NCBI GenBank assembly: GCA_038316355.1
Contig: JBBQAO010000009.1
Coordinates: 13,238-77,237 of the forward strand
Direction: 5' to 3'
Length of the DNA stretch: 64,000 nucleotides
Origin: Ga0077527 sp038316355
GTDB lineage: Bacteria; Pseudomonadota; Gammaproteobacteria; Burkholderiales; SG8-41
This document shows positions 47,641 through 56,613 of this stretch, piece by piece (the first letter of the stretch is position 1; every line of letters starts with the position of its first letter). A model generated the notes under the pieces. That model saw only the letters and a list, made by a program, of their open reading frames with translations, was not told the DNA's origin and searched no databases. A program made the translations under genes and the position numbers.

Positions 47641-48555
47641 TCATTTTGCCCCGATTTTGTTGCGCAGCACGCCCAATCCTTCCACTTCAGTCTCAAGGAT
47701 GTCGCCTGCTTTCATGAATTCCGGCGGGGTGCGTGCATGGCCGACGCCGGCCGGAGTCCCGGTGAGGAACAGGTCACCCGGTTCCAGCGTGAGGCCCGCC
47801 GACAGTTCCGCAATCAGCCGCGGCAGCTTGAAATACATACAGCTGGTGTTGGAATCCTGCTTGGTCACGCCGTTGACGCGGCAGGTGATGCGCAGATTCT
47901 GCGGATTCCTGACTTCGTCCGCAGTTGTTAACCACGGCCCCATCGGGCAGTGGCCGTCGAGGCTCTTGCCTTTGAACCACTGCTGGCCGTGCTGGCGCTG
48001 CACTTCGCGCGCCGAGACATCGTTGGCGATCATGTAGCCGTAGATGTGTTTCATCGCATCGGCTTCGCTGATGTTGCGGCCGCCCTTGCCGATGACCACG
48101 GCCATCTCCACTTCCCAGTCGAGTTTTTCGGTGACGCCGGGGTGCGAGGGCACTTCGCCGTAGGGGCTGTTGACAGTCAGCGGCTGCTTGCTGAAAAACG
48201 CCGGATGTTTCGGCAGTTCCGTCACATGCGGCCGCGCCTTCGCACCTTCCTCGAAATGTTCAACGTAATTCCAGCCGACGCAGAACACGTTTTTGCGCGG
48301 ACGGGGAATCGGCGCATGCAGCGTGACCTTGGCCATCGCGTGATGACCGGTTTTCACGCCGGCGACGGCTTTTTTGACCAGCGCCAGACCGGATTTGCCG
48401 GCGGCGACCAGTGCGACCATGTCGTTCGCGGCGAAGGGCAGCTTGACCCGCGCTTTTTTCGCCGCGGCCTCGAGGTCGATGATGCTGCCGTCGGCGGCGA
48501 TCACGCCGATTTTTGCCGGAACGCGTTTGCCTGCAGAATAAGTGACCAGTTTCAT
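47641..48555 (-). CDS. Fumarylacetoacetate hydrolase family protein
   Basis: 304 residues. N-terminal domain to about 90, then the FAH fold: NVFCVGWNYVEHFEEGAK, metal-binding Glu residues in LDWEVEMAVVIGKGGRNIS and Asp in IANDVSAREVQRQHGQQWFKGKSLDGHCPMGPWL. Acts on ring-cleavage or 2-keto-4-pentenoate type acids (hydrolase, isomerase or decarboxylase); the exact reaction cannot be told. Next to a dioxygenase and an aminopeptidase gene. Confidence 0.85.
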   Translation of the reverse strand: MKLVTYSAGKRVPAKIGVIAADGSIIDLEAAAKKARVKLPFAANDMVALVAAGKSGLALVKKAVAGVKTGHHAMAKVTLHAPIPRPRKNVFCVGWNYVEHFEEGAKARPHVTELPKHPAFFSKQPLTVNSPYGEVPSHPGVTEKLDWEVEMAVVIGKGGRNISEADAMKHIYGYMIANDVSAREVQRQHGQQWFKGKSLDGHCPMGPWLTTADEVRNPQNLRITCRVNGVTKQDSNTSCMYFKLPRLIAELSAGLTLEPGDLFLTGTPAGVGHARTPPEFMKAGDILETEVEGLGVLRNKIGAK

Positions 48556-48585
48556 GTCATTCTCCCTTGGTGATATTGGGTGATT

Positions 48586-49581
48586 TTATTGAGTAAGTTG
48601 TTTGAATTTTTCGGTGGCCTGGACCAGCGCCGCGCAGATGCCGGGCTCCCATGCCGAATGTCCGGCATCGGGCACGATGATGTATTCCGCTTCCGGCCAT
48701 GCGCGGTGCAGGTCGTCCGCGGACACGATGGGGCACACCGCGTCATAACGGCCCTGCACGATGACACCGGGAATGTTGCGGATGCGGCCGACATTGTCCA
48801 GCAGCGAATTGTACGGCAGGAAAATGTCGTGCTTGAAATAATGCGCTTCGACGCGCGCGAGGCCCAAGGCAACCACGTCGCCGGCAAAATAGGCCACGGT
48901 TTCCGGGCTCGGCAGCAGCGTCGAGCAGGAACCTTCGTAAGTGCTCCATGCCCGCGCCGCCGGCATGTGCACTGCTGGATCGGGATCGGTCAAACGGCGA
49001 TGGTAGGCGCTGAGCAGGTCGCCGCGTTCGGCTTCCGGTATCGGGCCGGTGAAGGCGCGCCAGGCTTCCGGGAACAGGTTGCGCAGGCCGTAGAGAAACC
49101 AGTCGATTTCACTGCTGCGGCAGAGGAAAATGCCGCGCAGGATCAGCCCGGTGCAGCGTTGCGGATGCGCTTCGGCGTAGGCCAGCGCGAGGGTGCTGCC
49201 CCAGGAACCACCGAATACCAGCCAGCGTGCGATGCCGAGTTTTTCGCGAAGTTGTTCGATGTCCGACACGAGTAACGGTGTCGTGTTGTCGGTGACCTCA
49301 CCCAGCGGGGTCGAGCGGCCCGCGCCGCGCTGATCGAAAATGATGATGCGGTAATGCGCGGGATCAAAAAAACGCCGGTGCGCGGATGCTGCGCCGGCAC
49401 CGGGCCCGCCGTGCAGGAACAGCACCGGTGCGCCGCGCGGATTGCCGCTTTCCTCGAAATACATCTGATGCCGGCCGTCGAGCGCCAGCATGCCGCTGCT
49501 GCAAGGCTGGATTTCGGGATAAAGATCGGCGCGCAAGCTGGAAGATGTGCCGGAAGATGAGCCGGAAGATGTCTGGACCAT
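48586..49581 (-). CDS. pip: Proline iminopeptidase
   Basis: 331 residues from ATG at 49581. Alpha/beta hydrolase: HGGPGAGAA oxyanion loop, FDQRGAGRSTP, nucleophile Ser in GGSWGSTLALAYA, then GRYDAVCP (Asp) and AGHSAWEP (His). Removes N-terminal proline from peptides. The first 18 residues are Ser/Gly/Thr repeats encoded by a 12-base tandem repeat (49546-49576), and the conserved part begins at LYPEIQP. 30 bases before the FAH gene. Confidence 0.9.
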   Translation of the reverse strand: MVQTSSGSSSGTSSSLRADLYPEIQPCSSGMLALDGRHQMYFEESGNPRGAPVLFLHGGPGAGAASAHRRFFDPAHYRIIIFDQRGAGRSTPLGEVTDNTTPLLVSDIEQLREKLGIARWLVFGGSWGSTLALAYAEAHPQRCTGLILRGIFLCRSSEIDWFLYGLRNLFPEAWRAFTGPIPEAERGDLLSAYHRRLTDPDPAVHMPAARAWSTYEGSCSTLLPSPETVAYFAGDVVALGLARVEAHYFKHDIFLPYNSLLDNVGRIRNIPGVIVQGRYDAVCPIVSADDLHRAWPEAEYIIVPDAGHSAWEPGICAALVQATEKFKQLTQ

Positions 49582-49664
49582 GAAAGCCACGTTGTTCGCT
49601 GCAAAAAAAGCAGCGCAACGTTAGCACAAAGGCGGCTGCAGCGTGTGCGGGCGGTCGCCCCTGA

Positions 49665-50030
49665 CTACATCATGCTGACGTGTGCGGCGACGACGCGCCA
49701 GCCTTCAGCCACACGCACCCACGTCTGCATCTGCCGTCCTGAGCGGCTGCTGCGCTCGAACTGCAGGCTCGAGGTGGCGAAGTCGCGGCCGTAGGTGGTG
49801 ATCACTTCACGAGAAACCGTTCGCGCCAGCCCTGCCGGCGAGCGCGCAGAGCGGAACTGCGCAATCTCCTGATAACCGTACAGCACTTCCCCGGCACCGT
49901 AACGAATGGTATGCGGGCTGTGCCAGAACAGGGCATCAAGTGTCGCCACATCATTGCTGACCAGCGCCTGTTCATAGCGCTTGCATGCTGCGGCGACCTC
50001 CGCCACCACTTCCGGAATATTGATCTCCAC
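49665..50030 (-). CDS. HpxZ/AtzH-like SnoaL-fold protein
   Basis: 121 residues. NTF2/SnoaL-like: VVAEVAAACKRYEQALVSNDVATLDALFWHSPHTIRYGAGEVLYGYQEIAQFRSAR is the HpxZ pattern, ending VAEGWRVVAAHVSMM. In Klebsiella HpxZ belongs to oxalurate (purine) catabolism; AtzH relatives act in cyanuric acid/biuret pathways. No hpx or atz partner is visible here; an orphan Bug receptor gene is the only neighbour. Confidence 0.75.
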   Translation of the reverse strand: MEINIPEVVAEVAAACKRYEQALVSNDVATLDALFWHSPHTIRYGAGEVLYGYQEIAQFRSARSPAGLARTVSREVITTYGRDFATSSLQFERSSRSGRQMQTWVRVAEGWRVVAAHVSMM

Positions 50031-50073
50031 CGTTTCCCCTCAATCCGCAATCCGTGATCCTCAATCCTGCTCT

Positions 50074-51036
50074 TCAGTCCGCGCGGGCCCCGGTTTCCTT
50101 GGCCACTTTCGCCCATTTTGCGATGTCCTGTTTGACCACCGCGGTGAATTGCGCGGAATTACCATACATCATTTCCGCGCCGCGTTGGGACAGGCCGCTG
50201 CGCAGCGGCTTATTGTCGGACAGCAGCGCGACATCGTTTTCAATTTTCTTGGCGATGGTTGCCGGAAGTCCGGCCGGGGCGAAAAGCCCGTACCACTGCG
50301 CGGCTTCGTAGCCGGGCAATCCGCTTTCGGCGACCGTGGGCACTTCCGGCAGCGTGGGGTAGCGCTTGGTGGTGGTCACGGCCAGCATGCGCAGCTTGCC
50401 GCTTTGCACCAGCGGCAGCGCCGACACGATGATGTCGATCATGTACTGGGTGCGCCCTGCGATCAGGTCCGGCAATGCCGGGCCGCTGCCCTTGTACGGC
50501 ACATGTACCGCTTTGATGCCCGCCGTGATGTTGAACATTGCGGCGGCCAGGTGCGGCAGTGCGCCGTTGCCCGAAGACGCAAACGACAGTTGGTCGGGTT
50601 TGGCCTTGGCCAGCGCAACCAGATCCTTCACTGATTTCACCGGCAGCCCGTTGGTGACCACCAGCAGTTGCGGCGACAGCGCAAACGAGGCCAGCGCGAC
50701 CAGGTCCCTGCGTGGATCGTAGCTCAGGTCCGGATAAATGCTCGGTGCGATGACGACACCAGCATTGACGCCCATCAACAAGGTGTAACCGTCGGCCGGG
50801 CTTTTTGCGACCAGGCCGGTGCCGATGGTGGCGCCGGCACCGCCGCGGTTGTCCACCACCACGTTTTGCCCCCACATTTCCGACAGTGCCTGGGCCACCG
50901 TGCGTCCGACGTAGTCGGAGGCACCGCCCGGCGGGAAGGGAATGATCATGCGTACCGGTTTGGTCGGATAGGCGGAGGTTGCCAGCGGTATGCCGGCAAA
51001 TACAGCGGCGGCGATCAGGCGGGTGATGAGGCGCAT
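50074..51036 (-). CDS. Tripartite tricarboxylate transporter-type periplasmic receptor (Bug family)
   Basis: 320 residues. Signal peptide to about 22 (IPLATSAYPTKPVRMIIPFPPGGASDYVGRTVAQ). The Bug signature VRMIIPFPPGG, VVDNRGGAGATIGTGLVAKSPADGYTLL and HVPYKGSGPALPDLIAGRTQYM are all present. Binds a carboxylate or related small molecule in the periplasm. No TctA/TctB membrane partners follow, as is common for orphan Bug genes. Diverges from maeB. Confidence 0.9.
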   Translation of the reverse strand: MRLITRLIAAAVFAGIPLATSAYPTKPVRMIIPFPPGGASDYVGRTVAQALSEMWGQNVVVDNRGGAGATIGTGLVAKSPADGYTLLMGVNAGVVIAPSIYPDLSYDPRRDLVALASFALSPQLLVVTNGLPVKSVKDLVALAKAKPDQLSFASSGNGALPHLAAAMFNITAGIKAVHVPYKGSGPALPDLIAGRTQYMIDIIVSALPLVQSGKLRMLAVTTTKRYPTLPEVPTVAESGLPGYEAAQWYGLFAPAGLPATIAKKIENDVALLSDNKPLRSGLSQRGAEMMYGNSAQFTAVVKQDIAKWAKVAKETGARAD

Positions 51037-51301
51037 GGGGTTCTCCGGTAAATGGCGACAGGCGACAGCAATTGCCGTGCAGCAGATTTAGCAATTCCTG
51101 TGCCACTGCAGCAGCGCCACGCGCATGCGACGACAGGCGGGCGTAAGCGCGTACGCGGGCACCGCGCGGGTGCCTGCGCCCCGTTGCGGTGCAGGTAACC
51201 GGACAGGCTGGCAGCAGCAGGGCAGCGAGGGGGCTACGGTATAATTCCGCTCCCGCAAAGCCACGCGGCTTGCGGCTGACATCGAAAGGCGGTTTTCGCA
51301 A

Positions 51302-53599
51302 ATGCCTGAAGAGCAACTCCGTAAAGCGGCGCTCGAATATCACCGCTTTCCCGTGCCGGGAAAAATCGCAGTCACTCCGACCAAGAGTCTGGTCAACCAG
51401 CGCGACCTGGCACTCGCCTACACGCCTGGTGTAGCCAAGGTCTGCGAGGAAATCGCCGCCAATCCGGCGGACGCCAGCCTCTATACCGCGCGCGGCAACC
51501 TGGTTGCGGTGATCACCAACGGCACCGCCGTGCTCGGCTTGGGCAACATCGGTCCGCTGGCGGCGAAGCCGGTGATGGAAGGCAAGGCGGTGTTGTTCAA
51601 GAAATTCGCCGGCATCGACGTCTTCGATATCGAAATCAACGAACTCGACCCGTACAAGCTGGTCGACATCATCGCCTCGCTCGAGCCCACCTTTGGCGGC
51701 ATCAACCTCGAAGACATCAAGGCGCCGGAGTGTTTCATCGTCGAGCGCGAACTCCGCAAGCGCTGCAAGATTCCGGTATTCCATGACGATCAGCACGGCA
51801 CTGCAATCATCGTCAGCGCGGCCTTCACCAACGGCCTGAAGGTCGTCGGCAAGGACATCTCGACAATAAAACTCGTCGTGTCCGGTGCGGGCGCCGCAGC
51901 GCTGACCTGTCTCGACCTGCTGGTGTCGCTGGGCCTGAAAAAGGAAAACATCACCGTCACAGACATTGTCGGTGTTGTTTACAAAGGCCGCGCCGAACTG
52001 ATGGACGACGAAAAATCGCGTTACGCCATCGACACCGACGCGCGCGAGCTGCGCGACGTGATGGCCGGCGCCGACGCATTCCTCGGCCTGTCGGCGGGGA
52101 AGGTGCTGAAACCCGAGATGGTCAAGCTGATGGCGGAGCGCCCGCTGATTCTGGCGCTGGCCAACCCCGAGCCGGAAATCCTGCCCGAGCTGGTGAAGGA
52201 AGTGCGCCCTGATGCGGTAATGGCCACCGGCCGTTCGGATTATCCGAACCAGGTCAACAACGTTCTGTGTTTTCCGTTCATCTTCCGCGGCGCGCTCGAT
52301 GTCGGCGCGACCACCATCAACCGCGAGATGGAAATTGCCGCGGTCAACGCGATTGCCGCGCTGGCGCAGGCGGAACAGTCCGACATTGTCGCTGCCGCCT
52401 ACGGCGAACAGGATTTGAAATTCGGTGCCGACTACCTGATTCCCAAGCCCTTCGACCCGCGCCTGATTGCGCATGTGGCACCGGCGGTGGCCAAGGCTGC
52501 GATGGACAGCGGCGTCGCGACGCGCCCGATCACCGACTTCGATGCCTACAAAGAGCGGTTGAACCGCTTTGTATACCAGTCCGGCCACATCATGAGTTCG
52601 GTGTTTGCCGCGGCGAAAAAATCACCCAAGCGCGTGGTCTATGCCGAGGGCGAGGAAGAGCGCGTGCTGCGCGCTGCCCAGCAGGTGGTGGACGAGGGCC
52701 TCGCGCGGCCGATCCTGATCGGGCGGCCCGATGTCATCAAGACCCGCATCGAGCGCCTCGGTCTGCGCCTGCAGCGCGAGCAGCATTACGACACCATTGA
52801 TCCCAACAACGATCCGCGCTATCGCGAGTACTGGACCGAATACCACCGTCTCACCAAACGCAAGGGTATTTCCGGCGAGATCGCCAAGCTCGACATGCGC
52901 CGCCGGCCGACGCTGATCGGTGCGATGCTGGTGCACATGGGCGATGCTGACGCGATGCTGTGCGGCATCCTTGGCCAGTACGGTCGCCACCTGCACACCA
53001 TCGACCAGGTCATCGGCCGCCGGCCAGGCGTGAACCAGTATTCCGCGATGAATACGCTGCTGCTGCCCAAGGGCACGGTCTTCATCTGTGATACCTACGT
53101 CACCTTCGATCCCACTGCCGAGCAGATCGCCGAATCGACGATCCTCGCCGCGGAGGAAATCCGCCGTTTCGGCATCACGCCCAAGGCCGCGCTGTTGTCG
53201 CACTCGAGCTTCGGTGGCAGCGATTCCGTCACCGCGCAGAAAATGCGTCGCGCGCTGGAACTGGTCATGCAGATCGACCCGCACCTCGAGGTCGAAGGCG
53301 AGATGCAGGGCGACATGGCGCTGTCCGAGGAAATCCGCCAACGCGCGCTGCCCGACAACCGCCTCAAGGGCGCGGCAAACCTGCTGGTGATGCCCAATCT
53401 CGACGCCGCGAACATTTCGTTCAACCTGCTCAAGTCCGCATCCGGCGACGGCATCACCATCGGCCCGATCCTGCTCGGTGCCGCCAAGCCCGCGCACATC
53501 ATCACGCCGTCATCGACCGTACGCCGCATCGTCAACATGACCGCGCTGTCGGTGGTCGATGCCGGCGCTGAGCGCGGCGAACAACGTCCCTTGCTGTAG
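51302..53599 (+). CDS. maeB: NADP-dependent malic enzyme with phosphotransacetylase-like domain
   Basis: 765 residues, the long hybrid form. Malic enzyme part about 1-430: YTPGVAKVCEEIAANP, FKKFAGIDVFDIEINE, FHDDQHGTAIIVSAAF, SGAGAAALTCLDLLVSLG. C-terminal PTA-like domain about 431-765 (KRVVYAEGEEERVLRAAQQVVDEG...LPKGTVFICDTYVTFDPTAEQIAE), which is usually regulatory rather than catalytic. Oxidatively decarboxylates malate to pyruvate, making NADPH. A TATAAT at 51240-51245 suggests a start about 50 bases before the ATG. fumC, making malate, follows. Confidence 0.95.
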   Translation: MPEEQLRKAALEYHRFPVPGKIAVTPTKSLVNQRDLALAYTPGVAKVCEEIAANPADASLYTARGNLVAVITNGTAVLGLGNIGPLAAKPVMEGKAVLFKKFAGIDVFDIEINELDPYKLVDIIASLEPTFGGINLEDIKAPECFIVERELRKRCKIPVFHDDQHGTAIIVSAAFTNGLKVVGKDISTIKLVVSGAGAAALTCLDLLVSLGLKKENITVTDIVGVVYKGRAELMDDEKSRYAIDTDARELRDVMAGADAFLGLSAGKVLKPEMVKLMAERPLILALANPEPEILPELVKEVRPDAVMATGRSDYPNQVNNVLCFPFIFRGALDVGATTINREMEIAAVNAIAALAQAEQSDIVAAAYGEQDLKFGADYLIPKPFDPRLIAHVAPAVAKAAMDSGVATRPITDFDAYKERLNRFVYQSGHIMSSVFAAAKKSPKRVVYAEGEEERVLRAAQQVVDEGLARPILIGRPDVIKTRIERLGLRLQREQHYDTIDPNNDPRYREYWTEYHRLTKRKGISGEIAKLDMRRRPTLIGAMLVHMGDADAMLCGILGQYGRHLHTIDQVIGRRPGVNQYSAMNTLLLPKGTVFICDTYVTFDPTAEQIAESTILAAEEIRRFGITPKAALLSHSSFGGSDSVTAQKMRRALELVMQIDPHLEVEGEMQGDMALSEEIRQRALPDNRLKGAANLLVMPNLDAANISFNLLKSASGDGITIGPILLGAAKPAHIITPSSTVRRIVNMTALSVVDAGAERGEQRPLL

Positions 53600-53667
53600 C
53601 CTCAGCACTTTTTATAACCAATTGTTTTTATTGATTATTTTATAACTTATTTTTGTAACTTATCACC

Positions 53668-55080
53668 ATGGCTAAATTCCGCACCGAACACGACACGATG
53701 GGCGCCATCGAAGTGCCCGACAACATGCTGTGGGGCGCGCAGACCCAGCGCAGTCTGCATCACTTCCATTTCCCCGGCGAGACCATGCCGCTGCCGGTGG
53801 TGCATGCGCAGGTGATGGTGAAAAAAGCCGCGGCGCTGACCAACATGGCGCTGGGCGCGCTCGACAAAAAGAAAGGCAAGGCCATCGTCAAGGCTGCTGA
53901 CGAAGCGCTGACCGGACAATGGGATGCACATTTCCCGCTGGTGGTGTGGCAGACCGGCTCCGGCACCCAGACCAACATGAACGTCAATGAAGTGCTGGCG
54001 AATCGCGCGTCGGAAATCCTTGGCGGCAAACGCGGCGCAGCGCGCCTGGTGCATGAGAACGACGACGTCAACAAGGGGCAGTCTTCGAACGACACCTTCC
54101 CCACGGCGATGCATGTTGCAGCAGTGATCGCGCTGGAAAAACAGTTGAAGCCCGCGGTAAAAAAACTGCGCAACACGCTGGACAAAAAATCCCGCGCCTT
54201 CATGAACATCGTCAAGATCGGTCGCACCCATCTGCAGGATGCGACGCCACTGACGCTGGGCCAGGAATTTTCGGGTTATGTGTCGCAGCTCGACCACAGC
54301 CTGAAACACGTCGAGGCGTCACTGCCGCATCTGTGTGAGCTCGCGCTCGGCGGCACTGCCGTCGGCACCGGCCTCAACGCCCATCCGAAATTCGCCAAGG
54401 ATGTCGCGGCGCAGCTGAAGAAGATGACGGGTCTTCCTTTCATCACCGCACCCAATAAATTCGAAGCACTGGGCTCCTGCGACGGCGTGGTTGCCGCTCA
54501 CGGCGCAATAAAAACGCTGGCGGCATCGCTGATGAAAATCGCCAACGACATTCGCTGGCTGTCCAGCGGCCCGCGCTGCGGCATCGGCGAACTGAGCATC
54601 CCGGAAAACGAACCGGGCTCGTCGATCATGCCGGGCAAGGTCAATCCAACGCAGTCGGAATCGATGACCATGGCCTGCTGCCAGGTCTTCGGCAACGACG
54701 TCGCGATCAATGTCGGTGGTTCAATGGGCAACTTCGAGCTCAACGTGTTCCGGCCGATGGTGATCCGCAATTTCATGCACAGCGTGAATCTGCTGGCGCA
54801 TGCCTGCGAGAACTTCGACGAACACTGCGCGGTCGGCATAGAGCCCAATCTCGAACGCATCACCCAGCTCACCAATGATTCTCTGATGCTGGTGACCGCG
54901 CTCAACCCGCACATCGGTTATGCCAAGGCCGCGGCGATTGCCAAAAATGCCCACAAGAAGGGCTTGACGCTGAAGGCCTCGGCGATTGCGCTGGGGCATC
55001 TGACTTCAGCGCAGTTCGATCAGTGGGTCAAGCCGGAGAGCATGGTCGGCATCAAGATCAAGGCGCCGAAAAAGAAATAG
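53668..55080 (+). CDS. fumC: Fumarate hydratase class II
   Basis: 470 residues. Fe-independent tetrameric fumarase: TGSGTQTNMNVNEVLANRA, SSNDTFPTAMHVA, GRTHLQDATPLTLGQEFSGY and the superfamily signature GSSIMPGKVNPTQSE (about 324-338). Hydrates fumarate to malate. The 69-base gap after maeB is strikingly AT-rich and may hold its promoter. A terminator follows. Confidence 0.96.
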   Translation: MAKFRTEHDTMGAIEVPDNMLWGAQTQRSLHHFHFPGETMPLPVVHAQVMVKKAAALTNMALGALDKKKGKAIVKAADEALTGQWDAHFPLVVWQTGSGTQTNMNVNEVLANRASEILGGKRGAARLVHENDDVNKGQSSNDTFPTAMHVAAVIALEKQLKPAVKKLRNTLDKKSRAFMNIVKIGRTHLQDATPLTLGQEFSGYVSQLDHSLKHVEASLPHLCELALGGTAVGTGLNAHPKFAKDVAAQLKKMTGLPFITAPNKFEALGSCDGVVAAHGAIKTLAASLMKIANDIRWLSSGPRCGIGELSIPENEPGSSIMPGKVNPTQSESMTMACCQVFGNDVAINVGGSMGNFELNVFRPMVIRNFMHSVNLLAHACENFDEHCAVGIEPNLERITQLTNDSLMLVTALNPHIGYAKAAAIAKNAHKKGLTLKASAIALGHLTSAQFDQWVKPESMVGIKIKAPKKK

Positions 55081-55105
55081 GTTTCAGCGCTGGCTGTCAA
55101 CCAGA

Positions 55106-55140
55106 ACGCCTGCCGGCGGGAGTCGGTGGGCGTTTTTTTT
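55106..55140 (+). terminator. Rho-independent terminator after fumC
   Basis: Stem of about 12 pairs, nine of them perfect (ACGCC at 55106-55110 with GGCGT at 55129-55133 at the base), followed by eight T at 55133-55140. 25 bases after the fumC stop. Confidence 0.75.
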
Positions 55141-55175
55141 GGGGATTGACGTCTTGTGGAGTGACGCTCATTTGG

Positions 55176-55212
55176 TCCCGTAATACGCTGCGCTCCTTAC
55201 GGGCTACGCTTG
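55176..55212 (-). repeat. REP palindrome R1
   Basis: Read on the minus strand: CAAGCGTAG then stem CCCGTAA...TTACGGG (55177-55183 with 55197-55203). The GTAG beside the stem is the tetranucleotide that REP-associated transposases recognise. It supplies the TAG stop of the cargo gene. Confidence 0.85.
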
Positions 55213-55902
55213 CTGCGCTTTACGTCCGATAATGTTGAATATTTGCTCGGCTGCTGTAGTGCGTTCTCGCTGGACGGAGGATGTGGCAACTTGCGCTCGG
55301 TTCCAGACAATTAGATTTGGAAATGATTTGCCTCCAAGTTCAATAATCCTTGCGGCCCTTTTCCCCATTGCGATGATTACGCGCGGTTGAATCTCTTCAA
55401 TTAGCGGATAGACGTAGTTCTTTGCAGCTTTTTTCCCAGCGGTGTCATCAAAATTTGATTCGCTGGCCGTTCGCCAAGGTAGCGCGTTTGAGTATGCAAT
55501 ATCTTCAAACGAAAGCTTGCCTGCACCAATGACTTCAGAGCAATGGCGTCGCCAAATCGGCCACGATTGACACACCGACTTATATGCTTTTTGCGCTTGG
55601 ATGAACGACGTTATTGAAACATCAGCAGCAAAGCGATGTAGGGCAGGCATCATAGTGTTGTCTTGTCGACTGCGCACGAGATCATTTCCGTTTCCTGGAT
55701 TAATTCCGAGGAGCAATACCCTGCTTTGGTCGAACTGAGTGCCTACATAACCAAACTGTGGAATGAGGTCGTCGCTTGCTACGAGGGCTGATCGATTATG
55801 TGGTAAATCGGAAGTTACAGAACCGAGAAATTCGGCTCTGCCGAAAGCAATCGCGTCCTTTGCTGATTTGTAACCAAGCGGTAGGTCATATTTGGATGTC
55901 AT
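55204..55902 (-). CDS. Uracil-DNA glycosylase-like superfamily protein, REP-bracketed cargo
   Basis: 232 residues from ATG at 55902; an upstream start at 55947 would lie within the REP. RVLLLGINPGNGNDLVRS matches motif A of the UDG-like fold, where GINPG binds the substrate, and the C-terminal RVIIAMGKRAARI plus a late Arg/Ser-rich loop fit the second half. The substrate could be a damaged base or nucleotide. The gene is visibly more AT-rich than its neighbours and its stop codon comes from the REP, both signs of transfer. Confidence 0.6.
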   Translation of the reverse strand: MTSKYDLPLGYKSAKDAIAFGRAEFLGSVTSDLPHNRSALVASDDLIPQFGYVGTQFDQSRVLLLGINPGNGNDLVRSRQDNTMMPALHRFAADVSITSFIQAQKAYKSVCQSWPIWRRHCSEVIGAGKLSFEDIAYSNALPWRTASESNFDDTAGKKAAKNYVYPLIEEIQPRVIIAMGKRAARIIELGGKSFPNLIVWNRAQVATSSVQRERTTAAEQIFNIIGRKAQQA

Positions 55903-55904
55903 GC

Positions 55905-55941
55905 CAAGCGTAGCCCGTAAGGAGCGAAGCGTATTACGGGA
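55905..55941 (+). repeat. REP palindrome R2
   Basis: CAAGCGTAG, then CCCGTAA (55914-55920), GGAGCGAAGCGTA and TTACGGG (55934-55940). It is the reverse complement of R1 apart from one base, so R1 and R2 are inverted copies either side of the cargo gene. Confidence 0.87.
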
Positions 55942-55952
55942 TAACATACGCT

Positions 55953-56483
55953 ATGGTTTCCTATCGCCGCAACCATGTCGCTGGAGGCACGTATTTCTTC
56001 ATCGTGAACCTGCACGACCGCCGGCAAACGCTGCTGGTGGATTACGCCGAGGCCTTGCGCGAGATTGTTCGTGGGGTGAGGCGCGAAATTCCGTTCAAGA
56101 TTGATGCGATGGTGATCCTGCCCGACCACTGGCATGCGGTGTGGACCTTGCCGGAGGTCGACGCTGCTTATGCGCGGCGCATACGCTTGATCAAATCGCG
56201 ATTGACGCGAGATCTGTTGAAGGCCGGGGTCCCGCTCACAAAAGACAGGCGCGGCGATTACGATTCATGGCAAAAACGCTACTGGGAGCATACGATTCGC
56301 GATGAACGCGATTTCGAGGCGCACGTGAATTACGTGCACATCAATCCGGTCAAACACGGTTACGTGAAGCGCGCGGTGGATTGGCCTTATTCGACATTGC
56401 ACCGGTATATCAAGAACGGTATCTTGCCGGCGGATTGGGCGTTTGGAGATCAAGGTGGAATGTTTGGTGAGAGGGCCCCCTGA
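55953..56483 (+). CDS. REP-associated tyrosine transposase (RAYT)
   Basis: 176 residues. Y1/HUH domain: MVILPDHWHAVWTLPE holds H59-W-H61 (the HUH pair), and YWEHTIRDERDFEAHVNYVHINPVKHGYVKR carries the catalytic Tyr (Y127) and the family's closing motif. RAYTs cut single-stranded REP DNA at GTAG hairpins. Flanked by REP copies on both sides, which fits a working partnership. Confidence 0.93.
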   Translation: MVSYRRNHVAGGTYFFIVNLHDRRQTLLVDYAEALREIVRGVRREIPFKIDAMVILPDHWHAVWTLPEVDAAYARRIRLIKSRLTRDLLKAGVPLTKDRRGDYDSWQKRYWEHTIRDERDFEAHVNYVHINPVKHGYVKRAVDWPYSTLHRYIKNGILPADWAFGDQGGMFGERAP

Positions 56484-56484
56484 T

Positions 56485-56518
56485 CGCGTAATTCGCTGCG
56501 CTCCCTGCGGGCTACGGG
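56485..56518 (-). repeat. REP palindrome R3 (degenerate)
   Basis: Same orientation as R1; GTAG and CCCGCAG are present on the minus strand but the opposite arm (TTACGCG) no longer pairs fully. Starts next to the RAYT stop. Confidence 0.7.
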
Positions 56519-56528
56519 TGAAGTTTTG

Positions 56529-56557
56529 TTGCACATGGCGCTCGCGTTAAATATATA
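56529..56557 (+). promoter_or_regulatory. Promoter candidate for the MOSC gene
   Basis: TTGCAC (56529-56534), 17 bp, TATATA (56552-56557), within a notably AT-rich stretch after the REP element. Confidence 0.45.
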
Positions 56558-56613
56558 ATAAAATCAATTACTTATATAGTTTATGCCAGCTTTCCGATTC
56601 TGGCTGATCGCTG

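Larger units (their letters stand above)
55176..56518. mobile_element. REP-cargo-REP-RAYT-REP element
   Basis: Three REP palindromes (55176-55212, 55905-55941, 56485-56518) alternate in orientation and bracket a minus-strand AT-rich gene and a plus-strand RAYT transposase. It lies between the fumC terminator and the MOSC gene, where nothing essential is disturbed. Confidence 0.75.

Noticed and set aside
51231..51252. Fourth REP copy (GGGCTACGG) before maeB
   Set aside because: No hairpin accompanies it, and the bases belong to a -10 region (TATAAT at 51240).
50240..52588. 782-codon frame on the minus strand across maeB and the Bug receptor gene
   Set aside because: Antisense to maeB and in a different frame of the Bug gene; composition is typical of a codon-bias shadow.
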